This document shows, one piece after another, positions 34,902-49,340 of a DNA stretch of 64,000 nucleotides. The DNA comes from Streptomyces sp. f51 (GTDB lineage Bacteria; Actinomycetota; Actinomycetes; Streptomycetales; Streptomycetaceae): the NCBI RefSeq assembly GCF_037940415.1, contig NZ_CP149798.1, forward strand, positions 1,918,501 through 1,982,500, given 5' to 3'. The notes beneath the pieces were generated by a model. That model did no database searches. It was given only the letters and a program-made list of their open reading frames with translations, and was not told the DNA's origin. The translations under genes were made by a program, and so were the position numbers. The first letter of the stretch is position 1. Each line of letters begins with the position of its first letter.

Positions 34902-35998
34902 CGCCGAGGCTCGGGACCGTCGTCGCCGTCGCCGGGGCGGCCGTGCTCGTACGGCGTGCGCTGCGCCGCCGGATCGGGGCGTCACCGCTGTGGCCGCTGC
35001 CCGCGCTGGAGGACCCCGTCTCGGGCCGGCCACGCTCACGGACCCTGCGACTGCGGGTCGGGCGCCACGAGACCGTCGCCGACGGTGTCGTCCTGCTGCG
35101 GCTGGAAGGCACGGACCTGCCTCCCTGGGAGCCGGGAGCCCATCTCGAAGTGGTGCTGCCCTCCGGGCTCGTGCGGCGGTACTCCCTGTGCGGGGACCCG
35201 GAGGACCGCTCCTCGTACACCGTCGCGGTCCGGCTCGTCGAGGACGGGCGGGGCGGTTCGCGCGAGGTGCACGAACAGCTCCGGGAGGGCGTGGGCGTCG
35301 AGGTGCGCGGACCGCGCAACCGCTTCCCGCTCGTGGCGGCGCCCGCCTACGTCTTCGTCGTGGGCGGCATCGGGATCACCCCGGTGCTGCCGATGCTGCG
35401 GGCCCTCCCGGAGGACGCCGACCGGCGGCTGCTGTACGGCGGCCGGACGCGCGCCTCGATGCCGTTCCTCGAGGAGATCGAGAAGCAGGACCGCACGAAG
35501 GTCACCGTCGTCGCCGAGGACGAGGACGGACTGCCGGACCTGGACGCGCTGTTCGCGGACCTCGTGCCGGGGACGGCGGTCTACTGCTGCGGACCGGACG
35601 GGCTCATGGCGGCCGTCGAGGCGCGGATCCCGGCCGGGGTCGCACTGCACCTGGAGCGGTTCACCGCCTCCGCGCCCGGTGCGGGCGACACCGCCTTCGA
35701 GGTCGAACTCCGGCGCAGCGGACGCACGGTGACCGTGCCCGCCGGTTCGACGGTCCTCGCGGCGGTCCGTGAGGCGCTGCCCGGCACGCTCTACTCCTGC
35801 GAGCAGGGATTCTGCGGAACCTGCCGGCAGCGGGTCCTGGAGGGGGAGGTCGAGCACCGCGACGAACTGCTCACGGACGCGGAGCGTGACGACTCGATGC
35901 TGATCTGCGTCTCGCGGACCCGCGGCGAGCGCATCGTGCTGGACATGTGGACGTCCGCCGCCCGGACCGGCCCGTTCCGGGCCGGATCCGATCGGTAA
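34898..35998 (+). CDS. ferredoxin-NAD(P)H reductase with fused [2Fe-2S] domain
   Basis: 366 residues. An N-terminal hydrophobic stretch is followed by an FNR-like FAD domain (RRYSLCGDPEDRSSY) and an NAD domain (VGGIGITPVLPMLRAL, CCGPDGLM). A C-terminal plant-type ferredoxin has ligands in CEQGFCGTCRQRVL and LICVS (C-x4-C-x2-C...C). It belongs to the PDR/VanB-type reductases and probably passes electrons to the adjacent di-metal protein. GTG start overlaps the previous stop by four bases. 9 bp before the TetR gene. Confidence 0.87.
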   Translation: MTPRLGTVVAVAGAAVLVRRALRRRIGASPLWPLPALEDPVSGRPRSRTLRLRVGRHETVADGVVLLRLEGTDLPPWEPGAHLEVVLPSGLVRRYSLCGDPEDRSSYTVAVRLVEDGRGGSREVHEQLREGVGVEVRGPRNRFPLVAAPAYVFVVGGIGITPVLPMLRALPEDADRRLLYGGRTRASMPFLEEIEKQDRTKVTVVAEDEDGLPDLDALFADLVPGTAVYCCGPDGLMAAVEARIPAGVALHLERFTASAPGAGDTAFEVELRRSGRTVTVPAGSTVLAAVREALPGTLYSCEQGFCGTCRQRVLEGEVEHRDELLTDAERDDSMLICVSRTRGERIVLDMWTSAARTGPFRAGSDR

Positions 35999-36007
35999 AG
36001 TATCCGC

Positions 36008-36709
36008 ATGACAACCGGGGTACGCCGCAGGATGGGTGTCGAGGAGCGACGGCAGCAGCTGATCGGTGTCGCCCTCGAACTGTTCAGCCGACGCTCGCCC
36101 GACGAGGTCTCCATCGACGAGATAGCCTCGGCCGCGGGCATCTCGCGACCCCTGGTCTATCACTACTTCCCGGGCAAACTCAGCCTGTACGAAGCGGCGT
36201 TGCAGCGTGCCTCCGACGATCTCGCGGAGCGTTTCGTGGAGCCCCGCGAGGGCCCGCTGGGCGCGCGGCTGCTGCGGGTGATGCGCCGCTTCTTCGACTT
36301 CGTGGACGACCACGGGCCCGGTTTCGCCGCGTTGATGCGGGGCGGCCCGGCCGTCGGCTCGTCGACGACCAACGCGCTCGTGGACGGCGTACGGCAGGCG
36401 GCTTATCTCCAGATCGTGTCGCATCTGGACGTCGAGGACCCGCCCGCCCGGCTGGAGCTGGTGATCCGCTCCTGGATCTCGCTCGTCGAGTCGACGGCGC
36501 TGATCTGGCTGGACGGACGGCGGATCGAGCGCGGCGAGCTGGAGGTGCAGCTCGTCCACGACTTCGCGGCCCTGGCCGCGGTGAGCGCCGCCTACGACCC
36601 GGAGGTCGCCGCGCTGCTGCGCAAGGGACTGAGCGACGAGCCGGGCGACGGGCCCTTCACCGACCTCGTCGTCCGGCTGCTCGCGCTCGCCGCGCCGCCG
36701 GAGGCGTAG
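36008..36709 (+). CDS. TetR family transcriptional regulator
   Basis: 233 residues. The N-terminal helix-turn-helix is EVSIDEIASAAGISRPLVYHYFPGKLSLYEAA, a textbook TetR DNA-binding domain; the ligand domain follows. It is the last gene of the hydrolase-reductase-TetR unit and probably controls it. No palindrome is apparent at its own start because the genes are so close; an operator should be sought before 33981. ATG. Confidence 0.92.
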   Translation: MTTGVRRRMGVEERRQQLIGVALELFSRRSPDEVSIDEIASAAGISRPLVYHYFPGKLSLYEAALQRASDDLAERFVEPREGPLGARLLRVMRRFFDFVDDHGPGFAALMRGGPAVGSSTTNALVDGVRQAAYLQIVSHLDVEDPPARLELVIRSWISLVESTALIWLDGRRIERGELEVQLVHDFAALAAVSAAYDPEVAALLRKGLSDEPGDGPFTDLVVRLLALAAPPEA

Positions 36710-36718
36710 GAGCGGGGG

Positions 36719-37081
36719 TTACGCCTCGAACTTCCGGTACGACGGGTCGAGATCGCGCACCTCGGTGGAGACGTGCAGCGTGACCCCGTCGACCGGCTCG
36801 ATGTGCTTGCGCAGCAGCTCCAGCGGGGCCTCGGAGAGCTTCGCCCTGGTCTCCTCGCTGCGGCCCGCGAGCAGCGCGAGCGTGACGTGCACGACGGCCG
36901 GGCCCGTGCCGCCGCCCACCACGTCGCCCACGATCTCGTCCGCGGTCCGCAGCGTGCGGGTCTTGCACGCCTCCAGCCGTGCGGCGGCCGTCTCGACGAC
37001 CACGGGGTGCAGCGCGAGCGCGAACGCGCGCCAGTCGACGTGGTCGAGTGCCGGGGAGAACTCGACGGTGATCTGCGGCAT
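36719..37081 (-). CDS. 5-carboxymethyl-2-hydroxymuconate isomerase-like tautomerase
   Basis: 120 residues starting M-P, so that Pro would be the N-terminal catalytic residue after Met removal, as in tautomerases. MPQITVEFSPALD is family-typical, and the length fits the CHMI family that acts in homoprotocatechuate breakdown. No other genes of that pathway are near, so the true substrate may differ. It converges with the TetR gene. Confidence 0.75.
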   Translation of the reverse strand: MPQITVEFSPALDHVDWRAFALALHPVVVETAAARLEACKTRTLRTADEIVGDVVGGGTGPAVVHVTLALLAGRSEETRAKLSEAPLELLRKHIEPVDGVTLHVSTEVRDLDPSYRKFEA

Positions 37082-37161
37082 GGGTGCTCCTGTTCCGGGG
37101 GTCTCCGGCTCACCCTAGCCGCCCCGCCCGGCGGGACCCGGACGGCGGCGGACGGAGAACG

Positions 37162-37209
37162 GGGGCGGCCCCGGACACCCGTCGTGCTCAGGGTGTCCGG
37201 GGCCGCCCC
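37162..37209 (-). terminator. pullulanase terminator
   Basis: Perfect 19-bp stem, 37162-37180 with 37191-37209 (GGGGCGGCCCCGGACACCC and complement), 10-base loop, 17 bases beyond the pullulanase stop codon. Confidence 0.85.
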
Positions 37210-37226
37210 ACCGGGTCGGGCCGTGG

Positions 37227-42632
<5,406 letters not shown>

Positions 42633-42713
42633 AGTCGTGAACTCCTAGCGATTACGGCGTACTCGGGTCCGACCCCGCGCAGCGTTTCGGCCACGATGCC
42701 GAACGCCCGCGTG

Positions 42714-42754
42714 ACCGTATCGCTCACGCAAGGTTTACAGCAAGAGTCTTGCAA
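42714..42754 (-). promoter_or_regulatory. promoter and MalR-type operators of the pullulanase gene
   Basis: Read on the minus strand: TTGCTG (42738-42743), 18 bases, TACGGT (42714-42719). GCAAG/CTTGC elements are at 42728-42732, 42740-42744 and 42748-42754 (CTTGCAA), overlapping the -35. The layout matches the other two mal promoters of the window. It sits in the 139 bp between the amylase stop and the pullulanase start. Confidence 0.75.
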
Positions 42755-42770
42755 CATGCGGAAAGGGTTT

Positions 42771-44153
42771 TCAGCAGCTGGACTTGCCCGCGTAGATCGC
42801 GAGTGCCGTGTTGGCGCCCAGCGTCGCCGTGAACTGGCCCGAACTGTTCACCGTGATGCTCGTGTTGTTCTGGACGTTGCAGTACGTTCCCGCGGCGAGG
42901 GAGGTGCTGTAGGTCCGGCTCAGCGACGAGGTCTCGTGGTTGATGGCCACGAAGCCCTTGGTGCCGCGGCCGAAAGCGATGGCGTCGTTGCCGTCGTCCC
43001 ACCAGTTGGAAAGCGCTTGTCCACGGGTGGCGTTGCGGAACGCGACCATCGACTTGATCTCCGGCCAGGCGTGCTGGCACTTCCAGCCGTCCTGCCAGCA
43101 GGCGTTGACGGTACCGCCGTTGGGAGGTCCGGCGTCCGCGTCCGACCACTCGTAGCCGGAGTTGATGTCGGGGGCTCCGTAGGGGTAGGCGAGCATGAAG
43201 ACGTTGGCGAGGGTGTAGTTCGCCCCGTCCTTGTAGTTGAGCGTCGAGCCGTTGCGCTCGGTGTCGTGGTTGTCGACGAAGACGGCCGCGACGGAGCTGC
43301 TCATGTAGCCCCAGCCCTCGCCGTAGTTCTTCAGGTAGGCGAGGTTCTCGTTGTTGAAGACCCGCTTGAGGTCGTAGGCGTAGCGGAACTCCTGGACGTC
43401 TCCGTTGCCGGTGTACTCGGTGGGCTGGACCGCCTCGCCCGAGCCGTAGATGACCTCCTGCTTCCAGTAGACGGACGGATTGCTCAGCCGGGACTTGATG
43501 TTGGCGAGGTCGGCCGCGGGGATGTGCTTGGCGGCGTCGACGCGGAACCCGTCGACGCCGTAGCCGAGCAGGCTGTTCATGTAGCCGGCGATGGTCGCCC
43601 TGACGTGCTCCTCGCCGGTGTCCAGGTCCGCGAGGCCGACGAGTTCGCAGTTCTGGACGTTGGCGCGGTTGGTGTAGTCGCTGACGGCGGCCGTGCAGTC
43701 GTCCATGTCGGCGGACGTGTAGAGGCCCGGGTAGTTGTACTTCGTGTACGAGGAGCCGCCCGTGCCGGTGCCGGATCCGGCCGCCATGTGGTTGACCACC
43801 GTGTCCGCCACGACCTTCACACCGGCCGCGTGACAGGTGTTGATCATGTTCTTGAAGGCGGTGGCGTCGCCGAGCCGTCCGGCGATCCGGTAGCTGACGG
43901 GCTGGTACGAGGTCCACCACTGCGAGCCCTGTATGTGCTCGGCGGGCGGGGACACCTGGACGTAGCCGTACCCGGCGGGGCCCAGCGTGTTGGTGCATTC
44001 CTTGGCGACCGAGTCGAACTTCCACTCGAACAGGACGGCGGTGACGTCCTTGGTGCCGGGCGGGGAGGCCACGGCCGTACCGGGGGGAACGGTCACCGAG
44101 ACCGCCAGGCCCGCCGCGAGGGCGAACGAGGCGGCAAGCGTCTTCCTTGCCAT
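42771..44153 (-). CDS. secreted alpha-amylase (GH13), no starch-binding module
   Basis: 460 residues. Signal peptide (residues 1-30, ending AVAS), then a GH13 alpha-amylase. Catalytic candidates are Asp206 (GFRVDAAKH), Glu233 (KQEVIYG) and Asp297 (DNHDTER). The C-terminal domain C ends at residue 460 with KSSC and no CBM20. Endo-hydrolysis of alpha-1,4 glucan bonds outside the cell. Promoter with operator upstream (44195-44225). About half its residues match the divergent amylase, so the two are paralogues. ATG; upstream GTACTCCTGCA region reads AGGAG on this strand. Confidence 0.93.
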   Translation of the reverse strand: MARKTLAASFALAAGLAVSVTVPPGTAVASPPGTKDVTAVLFEWKFDSVAKECTNTLGPAGYGYVQVSPPAEHIQGSQWWTSYQPVSYRIAGRLGDATAFKNMINTCHAAGVKVVADTVVNHMAAGSGTGTGGSSYTKYNYPGLYTSADMDDCTAAVSDYTNRANVQNCELVGLADLDTGEEHVRATIAGYMNSLLGYGVDGFRVDAAKHIPAADLANIKSRLSNPSVYWKQEVIYGSGEAVQPTEYTGNGDVQEFRYAYDLKRVFNNENLAYLKNYGEGWGYMSSSVAAVFVDNHDTERNGSTLNYKDGANYTLANVFMLAYPYGAPDINSGYEWSDADAGPPNGGTVNACWQDGWKCQHAWPEIKSMVAFRNATRGQALSNWWDDGNDAIAFGRGTKGFVAINHETSSLSRTYSTSLAAGTYCNVQNNTSITVNSSGQFTATLGANTALAIYAGKSSC

Positions 44154-44194
44154 GTGTGTACTCCTGCACTACGTCGTGCGGGTGGGGGGATCGG

Positions 44195-44225
44195 AACGTA
44201 CCGCTTGCAGACAAGTTTCAGCAAG
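44195..44225 (-). promoter_or_regulatory. amylase promoter with MalR-type operator, shared intergenic region
   Basis: On the minus strand TTGCTG (44219-44224), 18 bases, TACGTT (44195-44200). The operator consists of CTTGCA (44204-44209), ACAAG (44211-44215) and GCAAG (44221-44225), like the sequences known for MalR/Reg1 control of Streptomyces aml genes. The divergent amylase at 44348 shares this region, but I cannot place its promoter with confidence (TTGACG at 44253 is a candidate -35). Confidence 0.75.
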
Positions 44226-44347
44226 ATGTCGAAAGAATTTCCAACTCCCTTATTGACGCGCCCTGTTCGGCGGTTCCACGCTCCACACGGGTCAGCTCCG
44301 CACCCCCGCGGCCGCGCTGACCGATCCGGAGAGGAGCCGCATCCCCG

Positions 44348-46396
44348 ATGGCCTTACGACGAAGAAGGGTCCCCCGGCTGCTGGTGACCGTGGCGCTGGC
44401 GCTCGGCGGCCTGGCCGCGCTGCCCGCACAGCAGGCAGCGGCGGCGGACACCGGCATCCCCAACGGCGACGTGATCGCCAACCTGTGGGAGTGGAACTGG
44501 AAGTCGGTCGCCTCCGAGTGTACGAACGTGCTCGACCCGGCCGGCTACGGGGCGGTCCAAGTGGCCCCGCCCGAGGAGTCGTTGAAGCAGTCCAACTCCT
44601 ACTGGTGGGACGTGTACCAGCCCTACTCCTACAGCCTGAACAGCCGCTTCGGCACGGCGGCGGCCTTCAGGTCCATGGTCGACACGTGTCACGCGGCCGG
44701 CATCAAGGTCTACACCGACGCGGTGATCAACCACACCGCCGCCCAGACCGGCACCGGTTACAACGGCACGGTCATCACGAACAAGTACGACACCCCGGAC
44801 TACGACCCGGCCGACAGCGACGACTGCACCACGACCATCACCGACTGGACCAACCGCTATCAGGTGCAGCACTGCGAACTGCTCGGCCTGCCCGACCTGG
44901 ACACCGCCGAGAGCAACGTGCGCTCGAAGATCACCGGTTTTCTCAACGCGCAGATCGACCTGGGCGTCGACGGCTTCCGGGTCGACGCGGCCAAGCACAT
45001 CGACGCCGCCGACATGAGCGCCATCGTCGCCGCCCTGCACACCACGACCTCGGGCTCGGCGCCGTTCATCACCCAGGAGGTCTATCCCGGCACCCCGCCC
45101 TCCGTCGACGAGTACTACGGCACCGGTGACGTCCTCGACTTCTCCTTCGCCTCCCAGATCAAGGCGCAGTTCCAGGGCGACATCGCCAACCTGGCAGGTC
45201 TCGGCAGCAGTTGGGGACTGGTCGCCGAGGCGCACTCCAACACCATGGTCACCAACCACGACACCGAACGCAACGGCTACTCGCTGAGCTACAAGGACGG
45301 CGCCACCGCCGTGCTCGCCAAGGTCTACCAGCTGGCACGCGGTTACGGCCGGCCGTCGGTGTACTCCGGCTGGACCTTCAGCCAGAGCGACCAGGCCCCG
45401 CCGAACTCCGGCAACGGATTCGTCACCGACACGGACTGCTCCTCGGGCTGGTACTGCCTGGACCGTGACCCGGCGGTCTCCGGAATGATCGGCTGGCACA
45501 ACGCGGCCGCCGGTTACGCCGTCGCCAACTGGCAGTCCCCCGCGTCCAACGTGATCGGCTTCGGCCGGGGCGGCGCCGGCTTCGTCGCCATCAACAACAG
45601 CTCGGGCGCCAGCACGTACACGTACACGACCGGCCTCGCCGACGGCACCTACCCGAACGTCATCGACGGCGGCGCCACCTCGGTCACCGTCACCGGCGGC
45701 AGGGCCTCGCTGACCGTGCCCGCCAAGGGCGCCGTCGCGTTCTACGACCCCCACTACGTCTGCACCGTCAACTGCGGCGGCGGAGGCGGCGGCACCGACC
45801 CGGGCACGGTCACGGCCACCTTCGACGAGTACGCCTCTACCACCTCGGGCACGGACGTGTACGTCGTGGGTTCGGCCGCCGCGCTCGGCGGCTGGAACGC
45901 GGCGAACGCGGTGAAACTGTCCGCGTCCGGCTACCCCGTCTGGAAGGCGGACGTCTCCGTCCCGGCGAACAGCGCGATCACGTACAAGTACATCAAGAAG
46001 GACGCCTCGGGGAACGTCACCTGGGAGTCCAACGCCAACAGGACCCTGACCACCGGCACGGCGGCGGTGACGGCGCAGAACTCCTGGAACCTGGCTGACG
46101 CCGACGCCACGGACCTGACCTTCGGGGTGACCGCGACGACCGTCTACGGCACCAACGTGTACGTCGTCGGCTCGGTCCCGGCGCTCGGCTCGTGGAACAC
46201 CGCCGACGCGATTCCACTGTCCTCGGCCTCGTACCCGTACTGGGGCCGGGCGGCGATCGTGCCCAAGTCGACGTCCTTCACGTACAAGTACATCAAGAAG
46301 GACGCGTCGGGCACGGTGACCTGGGAGTCCGGGAGCAATCGCGCCTACACGACGGGCTCGGGCGCCGGGTACGCGGTGAGCGACACCTGGAAGTAG
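44348..46396 (+). CDS. secreted alpha-amylase with two C-terminal CBM20 modules
   Basis: 682 residues. Signal peptide (LLVTVALALGGLAALPAQQAAAA), GH13 domain with Asp213 (GFRVDAAKH), Glu244 (TQEVYPG) and Asp305 (TNHDTER), then a Gly-rich linker near residue 478. Two starch-binding CBM20 modules follow at about 488-585 (DVYVVGSAAALGGWN) and 590-682 (NVYVVGSVPALGSWN); tandem CBM20s favour raw starch. It should release maltose-range sugars for MalE. Divergent from the simple amylase. ATG after GGAGAGGAG. Terminates in a long hairpin. Confidence 0.94.
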   Translation: MALRRRRVPRLLVTVALALGGLAALPAQQAAAADTGIPNGDVIANLWEWNWKSVASECTNVLDPAGYGAVQVAPPEESLKQSNSYWWDVYQPYSYSLNSRFGTAAAFRSMVDTCHAAGIKVYTDAVINHTAAQTGTGYNGTVITNKYDTPDYDPADSDDCTTTITDWTNRYQVQHCELLGLPDLDTAESNVRSKITGFLNAQIDLGVDGFRVDAAKHIDAADMSAIVAALHTTTSGSAPFITQEVYPGTPPSVDEYYGTGDVLDFSFASQIKAQFQGDIANLAGLGSSWGLVAEAHSNTMVTNHDTERNGYSLSYKDGATAVLAKVYQLARGYGRPSVYSGWTFSQSDQAPPNSGNGFVTDTDCSSGWYCLDRDPAVSGMIGWHNAAAGYAVANWQSPASNVIGFGRGGAGFVAINNSSGASTYTYTTGLADGTYPNVIDGGATSVTVTGGRASLTVPAKGAVAFYDPHYVCTVNCGGGGGGTDPGTVTATFDEYASTTSGTDVYVVGSAAALGGWNAANAVKLSASGYPVWKADVSVPANSAITYKYIKKDASGNVTWESNANRTLTTGTAAVTAQNSWNLADADATDLTFGVTATTVYGTNVYVVGSVPALGSWNTADAIPLSSASYPYWGRAAIVPKSTSFTYKYIKKDASGTVTWESGSNRAYTTGSGAGYAVSDTWK

Positions 46397-46413
46397 CGGA
46401 GGCGGAAAGGAGA

Positions 46414-46472
46414 GACCCGCGCGGAAGCGGTGCTCCGGTGGTCAGGACCGGGGTACCGCTTCCGCGCGGGTC
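46414..46472. terminator. bidirectional terminator between amylase and alpha-glucosidase
   Basis: Perfect 18-bp stem, 46414-46431 with 46455-46472 (GACCCGCGCGGAAGCGGT and complement); the 23-base loop contains an inner CCGGT/ACCGG stem. Confidence 0.88.
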
Positions 46473-46502
46473 GGATCACGCGCGGGTCAGGTCACGCGTG
46501 GG

Positions 46503-48182
46503 TCAGAGTGCCCACCAGACGGTGGTGTCGGCGGGCAGCAGCGCCGTGCCGTCCTGCGACACGGTCACCTCGCCGCTGGCGACGAGCACCCGGCCGTGGG
46601 CGGGAACGGTCACGGACGCGTCGCCCGTGTTGGCGGTGCAGACGAAGTCGCCGCGCCGGAAGGCGAGTACGCCCTCGGGTGCGGTCAGCCAGGTGACGGC
46701 GTCGCCCGCGCCGAGGTCGGCCCGCTCACGCCGGACCGCGAGCGCGTCGCGGTACAGCTCCAGGGTGGAACCGGCCACGCCGGACTGCGCCTCGACGCTC
46801 AGCTCGGCCCACTCCGCCGGCTGCGGCAGCCAGCTGCCGCCGTCGCCGAAGCCGTACGAGGAGCCGGTGCGGGTCCACGGGATCGGCACCCGGCAGCCGT
46901 CGCGGAAGCCGTCCTGTCCGGCGCCCCGGAAGAAGGCCGGGTCCTGGCGGGCCTCGTCCGGCAGGTCGACGACGTCGGGCAGGCCGAGCTCCTCGCCCTG
47001 GTAGACGTAGGCCGAGCCGGGCAGCGCCAGCATCAGCAGGCTCGCCGCGCGGGCCCGGCGCAGACCGAGTTCGCGGTCGCCCGCGGTGCGGATCTGGGTG
47101 CCGAGGCCGGCCTCGTTGGCGAAGCGGGTGGCGTGCCGGGTCACGTCGTGGTTGGACAGCACCCAGGTGGAGGGCGCGCCGACGGGACGCATCGCGTCGA
47201 GCGTGCGGTCGATCACGGCGCGCAGCTCGGCCGCGTCCCAGTGGGAGCCCAGGTACTGGAAGTTGAAGGCCTGGTGCAGCTCGTCGGGGCGCACGTAGTT
47301 CGCGGTGCGCTCGACGGTGGGCGTCCACGCCTCGGCGACGAAGATGCGCTCGCCCGAGTACTCGTCGAGGATCGTGCGCCACTGGCGGTAGATGTCGTGC
47401 ACGCCGTCCTGGTCGAAGAACGGCATGACATCGTTGCCCAGCAGTTTCAGCTGGTCGTGGCCGCCGAGGTCCGGCAGGCCCTCCGCCTTGACCATGCCGT
47501 GCGCGACGTCGATACGGAACCCGTCGACGCCCATGTCCAGCCAGAACCGCAGGATCGAGCGGAACTCGTCGCCCACGGCCGGGTGTTCCCAGTTGAAGTC
47601 GGGCTGCTCGGGCGCGAAGAGGTGCAGGTACCACTCGCCGGCGGTGCCGTCGGGCTCGGTGACCCGGGTCCAGGCCGGGCCGCCGAAGATGGACTCCCAG
47701 TCGTTGGGCGGCAGTTCGCCGTCCTCGCCCTTGCCGGGGCGGAAGTGGTAGCGGTCGCGCAGGGAGGAGCCGGGGCCCTCGCGCAGCGCGCGCTTGAACC
47801 ACTCGTGCTGGTCGGAGGAGTGGTTGGGCACGAGGTCGACGATGATCCGCAGGCCCAGGCCGTGGGCGTCACGGATCAGGGCGTCGGCGTCCAGCAGGTT
47901 GCCGAACATCGGGTCGACGGCCCGGTAGTCCGCCACGTCGTAGCCGGCGTCGGCCTGCGGCGAGGCGTAGAACGGGCTCAGCCACACGGCGTCCACGCCG
48001 AGGTCGCGCAGGTACGGGAGTCGGGAGCGTACGCCCTCCAGGTCGCCCATGCCGTCGCCGTTGCTGTCGGCGAAACTGCGCGGATAGACCTGGTAGATCA
48101 CCGCGTCGCGCCACCAGTCGCGATGCGCGGCGACGGTGGCGAGAACGGAGTTCGGGGCCTGGTCGGCGGGGTGCTGGCTCAT
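46503..48182 (-). CDS. aglA: intracellular alpha-glucosidase (GH13)
   Basis: 559 residues, no signal peptide, so cytosolic. GH13 oligo-1,6/alpha-glucosidase type: YPRSFADSNGDGMGDLEGV, nucleophile Asp225 (GFRIDVAHG), acid/base Glu284 (FVAEAW), Asp346 (LSNHDVTRH). It would cleave glucose from imported maltose and maltodextrins. It follows malG on the same strand after a 236-bp gap with hairpins, consistent with the malEFG-aglA organisation. ATG after AAGGACG. Confidence 0.9.
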   Translation of the reverse strand: MSQHPADQAPNSVLATVAAHRDWWRDAVIYQVYPRSFADSNGDGMGDLEGVRSRLPYLRDLGVDAVWLSPFYASPQADAGYDVADYRAVDPMFGNLLDADALIRDAHGLGLRIIVDLVPNHSSDQHEWFKRALREGPGSSLRDRYHFRPGKGEDGELPPNDWESIFGGPAWTRVTEPDGTAGEWYLHLFAPEQPDFNWEHPAVGDEFRSILRFWLDMGVDGFRIDVAHGMVKAEGLPDLGGHDQLKLLGNDVMPFFDQDGVHDIYRQWRTILDEYSGERIFVAEAWTPTVERTANYVRPDELHQAFNFQYLGSHWDAAELRAVIDRTLDAMRPVGAPSTWVLSNHDVTRHATRFANEAGLGTQIRTAGDRELGLRRARAASLLMLALPGSAYVYQGEELGLPDVVDLPDEARQDPAFFRGAGQDGFRDGCRVPIPWTRTGSSYGFGDGGSWLPQPAEWAELSVEAQSGVAGSTLELYRDALAVRRERADLGAGDAVTWLTAPEGVLAFRRGDFVCTANTGDASVTVPAHGRVLVASGEVTVSQDGTALLPADTTVWWAL

Positions 48183-48319
48183 GGCGTCCTTGATGCGATG
48201 AGGGTCCCCGCGTCCGGACGCGGCCGGGCAGGGGGAGGAAATCGGCTGTGGGGGCATACCCCTGCTCGCGCGAGGCCGGGAGCACGGGGCGAAAGGCTTC
48301 GGGGCGGGGGGAGAAAAGA

Positions 48320-48387
48320 GGCGGCCGCGGTACTGGCGGGGTCGGATGGGCACCGCGGCCGCCGCCCGCGCGCGACGAGCGCGCGGG
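48320..48387 (-). other. two hairpins between malG and aglA
   Basis: GGCGGCCGCGGT (48320-48331) pairs with its complement at 48352-48363, and CCCGCGCGC (48365-48373) with 48379-48387. Read on the minus strand they lie just after malG and could lower aglA expression or end part of the transcript. The rest of 48183-48418 holds no gene. Confidence 0.55.
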
Positions 48388-48418
48388 AGTCTGGGGCGTT
48401 GTGGGGCGTCCTCGCGGA

Positions 48419-49327
48419 TCAGCCCTTGGTGCCGCCCGCGGTGAGACCTGTCACCAGGTTCTTCTGCACGAGGTAGAAGAAGGCGGAGACGGGTATCGCG
48501 ACCAGGACGGCGGTGGCCGCCATCAGGTTGCGCTGCGCGTCGTGCTCGCTGACGAAGCTCTGGAGGCCGACGGCGAAGGTGTACTTCGAGTCGTCCAGCA
48601 TGAACGTCGAGGCGAAGGCGACCTCGCCGAACGCGGTGATGAAGTTGTAGAACGCGGCCACCGCGAGGCCCGGCTTGGCGAGCGGCAGGATCAGCCGGAA
48701 GAAGGTGCCGAAGGGGCTCAGCCCGTCGACCCGGCCGGCCTCGTCGATCTCGAACGGGATCGTGTCGAAGTAGCCCTTGAGCAGCCAGGCGCTGTAGGGC
48801 ACCGCCGTCGAGCAGTAGACGAGGACGAGGCCGAAGTAGGAGTCGATGAGCCGGAGGTCCGAGAGGATCTGGTACATCGGCACGATCAGCACGGCGATGG
48901 GGAACATCTGGGTGACCAGCAGGACCCACATGAACTTCTTGTAGCCGGGGAAGCGCATGCGCGAGACCGCGTAGCCGGTGGTGGCCGCGACCATCACGCC
49001 GATGACCGTGGTGCCGAGCGACACGATGAGCGAACTCTTCATCCACTCGAAGAAGTTCGTGTGCTGGAGCACGAAGGAGTAGTTGCCGAACGTCATCGTG
49101 TGCCAGATGCGTCCGGGGTGCAGGTAGTCGTCCTGCTCCGGGCCGAGGGACAGGAAGACGAGCCACGCGATCGGGAACAGCGCGACCAGGCTGGCGACGG
49201 TCAGGATGCCGTGGGAGGCGAGCGAGCCGGCGAGGCTGCGCCGGCCGCGCGCTCGCGCCGGACGGGGCGACGCGTCGGCCTCGGCGGTCTGGTCGGCCGG
49301 AGGCGTCTGAAGTGTGGTGGTGCTCAT
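48419..49327 (-). CDS. malG: maltose/maltodextrin ABC transporter permease MalG
   Basis: 302 residues with six hydrophobic segments and the cytosolic EAA loop (DEAGRVDGLSPFGTFFRLILP), which contacts the ATPase. The Ala/Pro-rich N-terminal tail is cytosolic. With MalF it forms the membrane channel. ATG after GCAGGAG. It starts 13 bases after malF ends. No ATPase gene lies nearby; the shared ATPase MsiK probably drives import, as known for Streptomyces sugar transporters. Confidence 0.92.
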   Translation of the reverse strand: MSTTTLQTPPADQTAEADASPRPARARGRRSLAGSLASHGILTVASLVALFPIAWLVFLSLGPEQDDYLHPGRIWHTMTFGNYSFVLQHTNFFEWMKSSLIVSLGTTVIGVMVAATTGYAVSRMRFPGYKKFMWVLLVTQMFPIAVLIVPMYQILSDLRLIDSYFGLVLVYCSTAVPYSAWLLKGYFDTIPFEIDEAGRVDGLSPFGTFFRLILPLAKPGLAVAAFYNFITAFGEVAFASTFMLDDSKYTFAVGLQSFVSEHDAQRNLMAATAVLVAIPVSAFFYLVQKNLVTGLTAGGTKG

Positions 49328-49340
49328 GGAGACTCCTGCC

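Noticed and set aside
46596..48476. 626-codon plus-strand frame opposite the alpha-glucosidase
   Set aside because: The minus strand encodes a complete GH13 enzyme with its catalytic triad.
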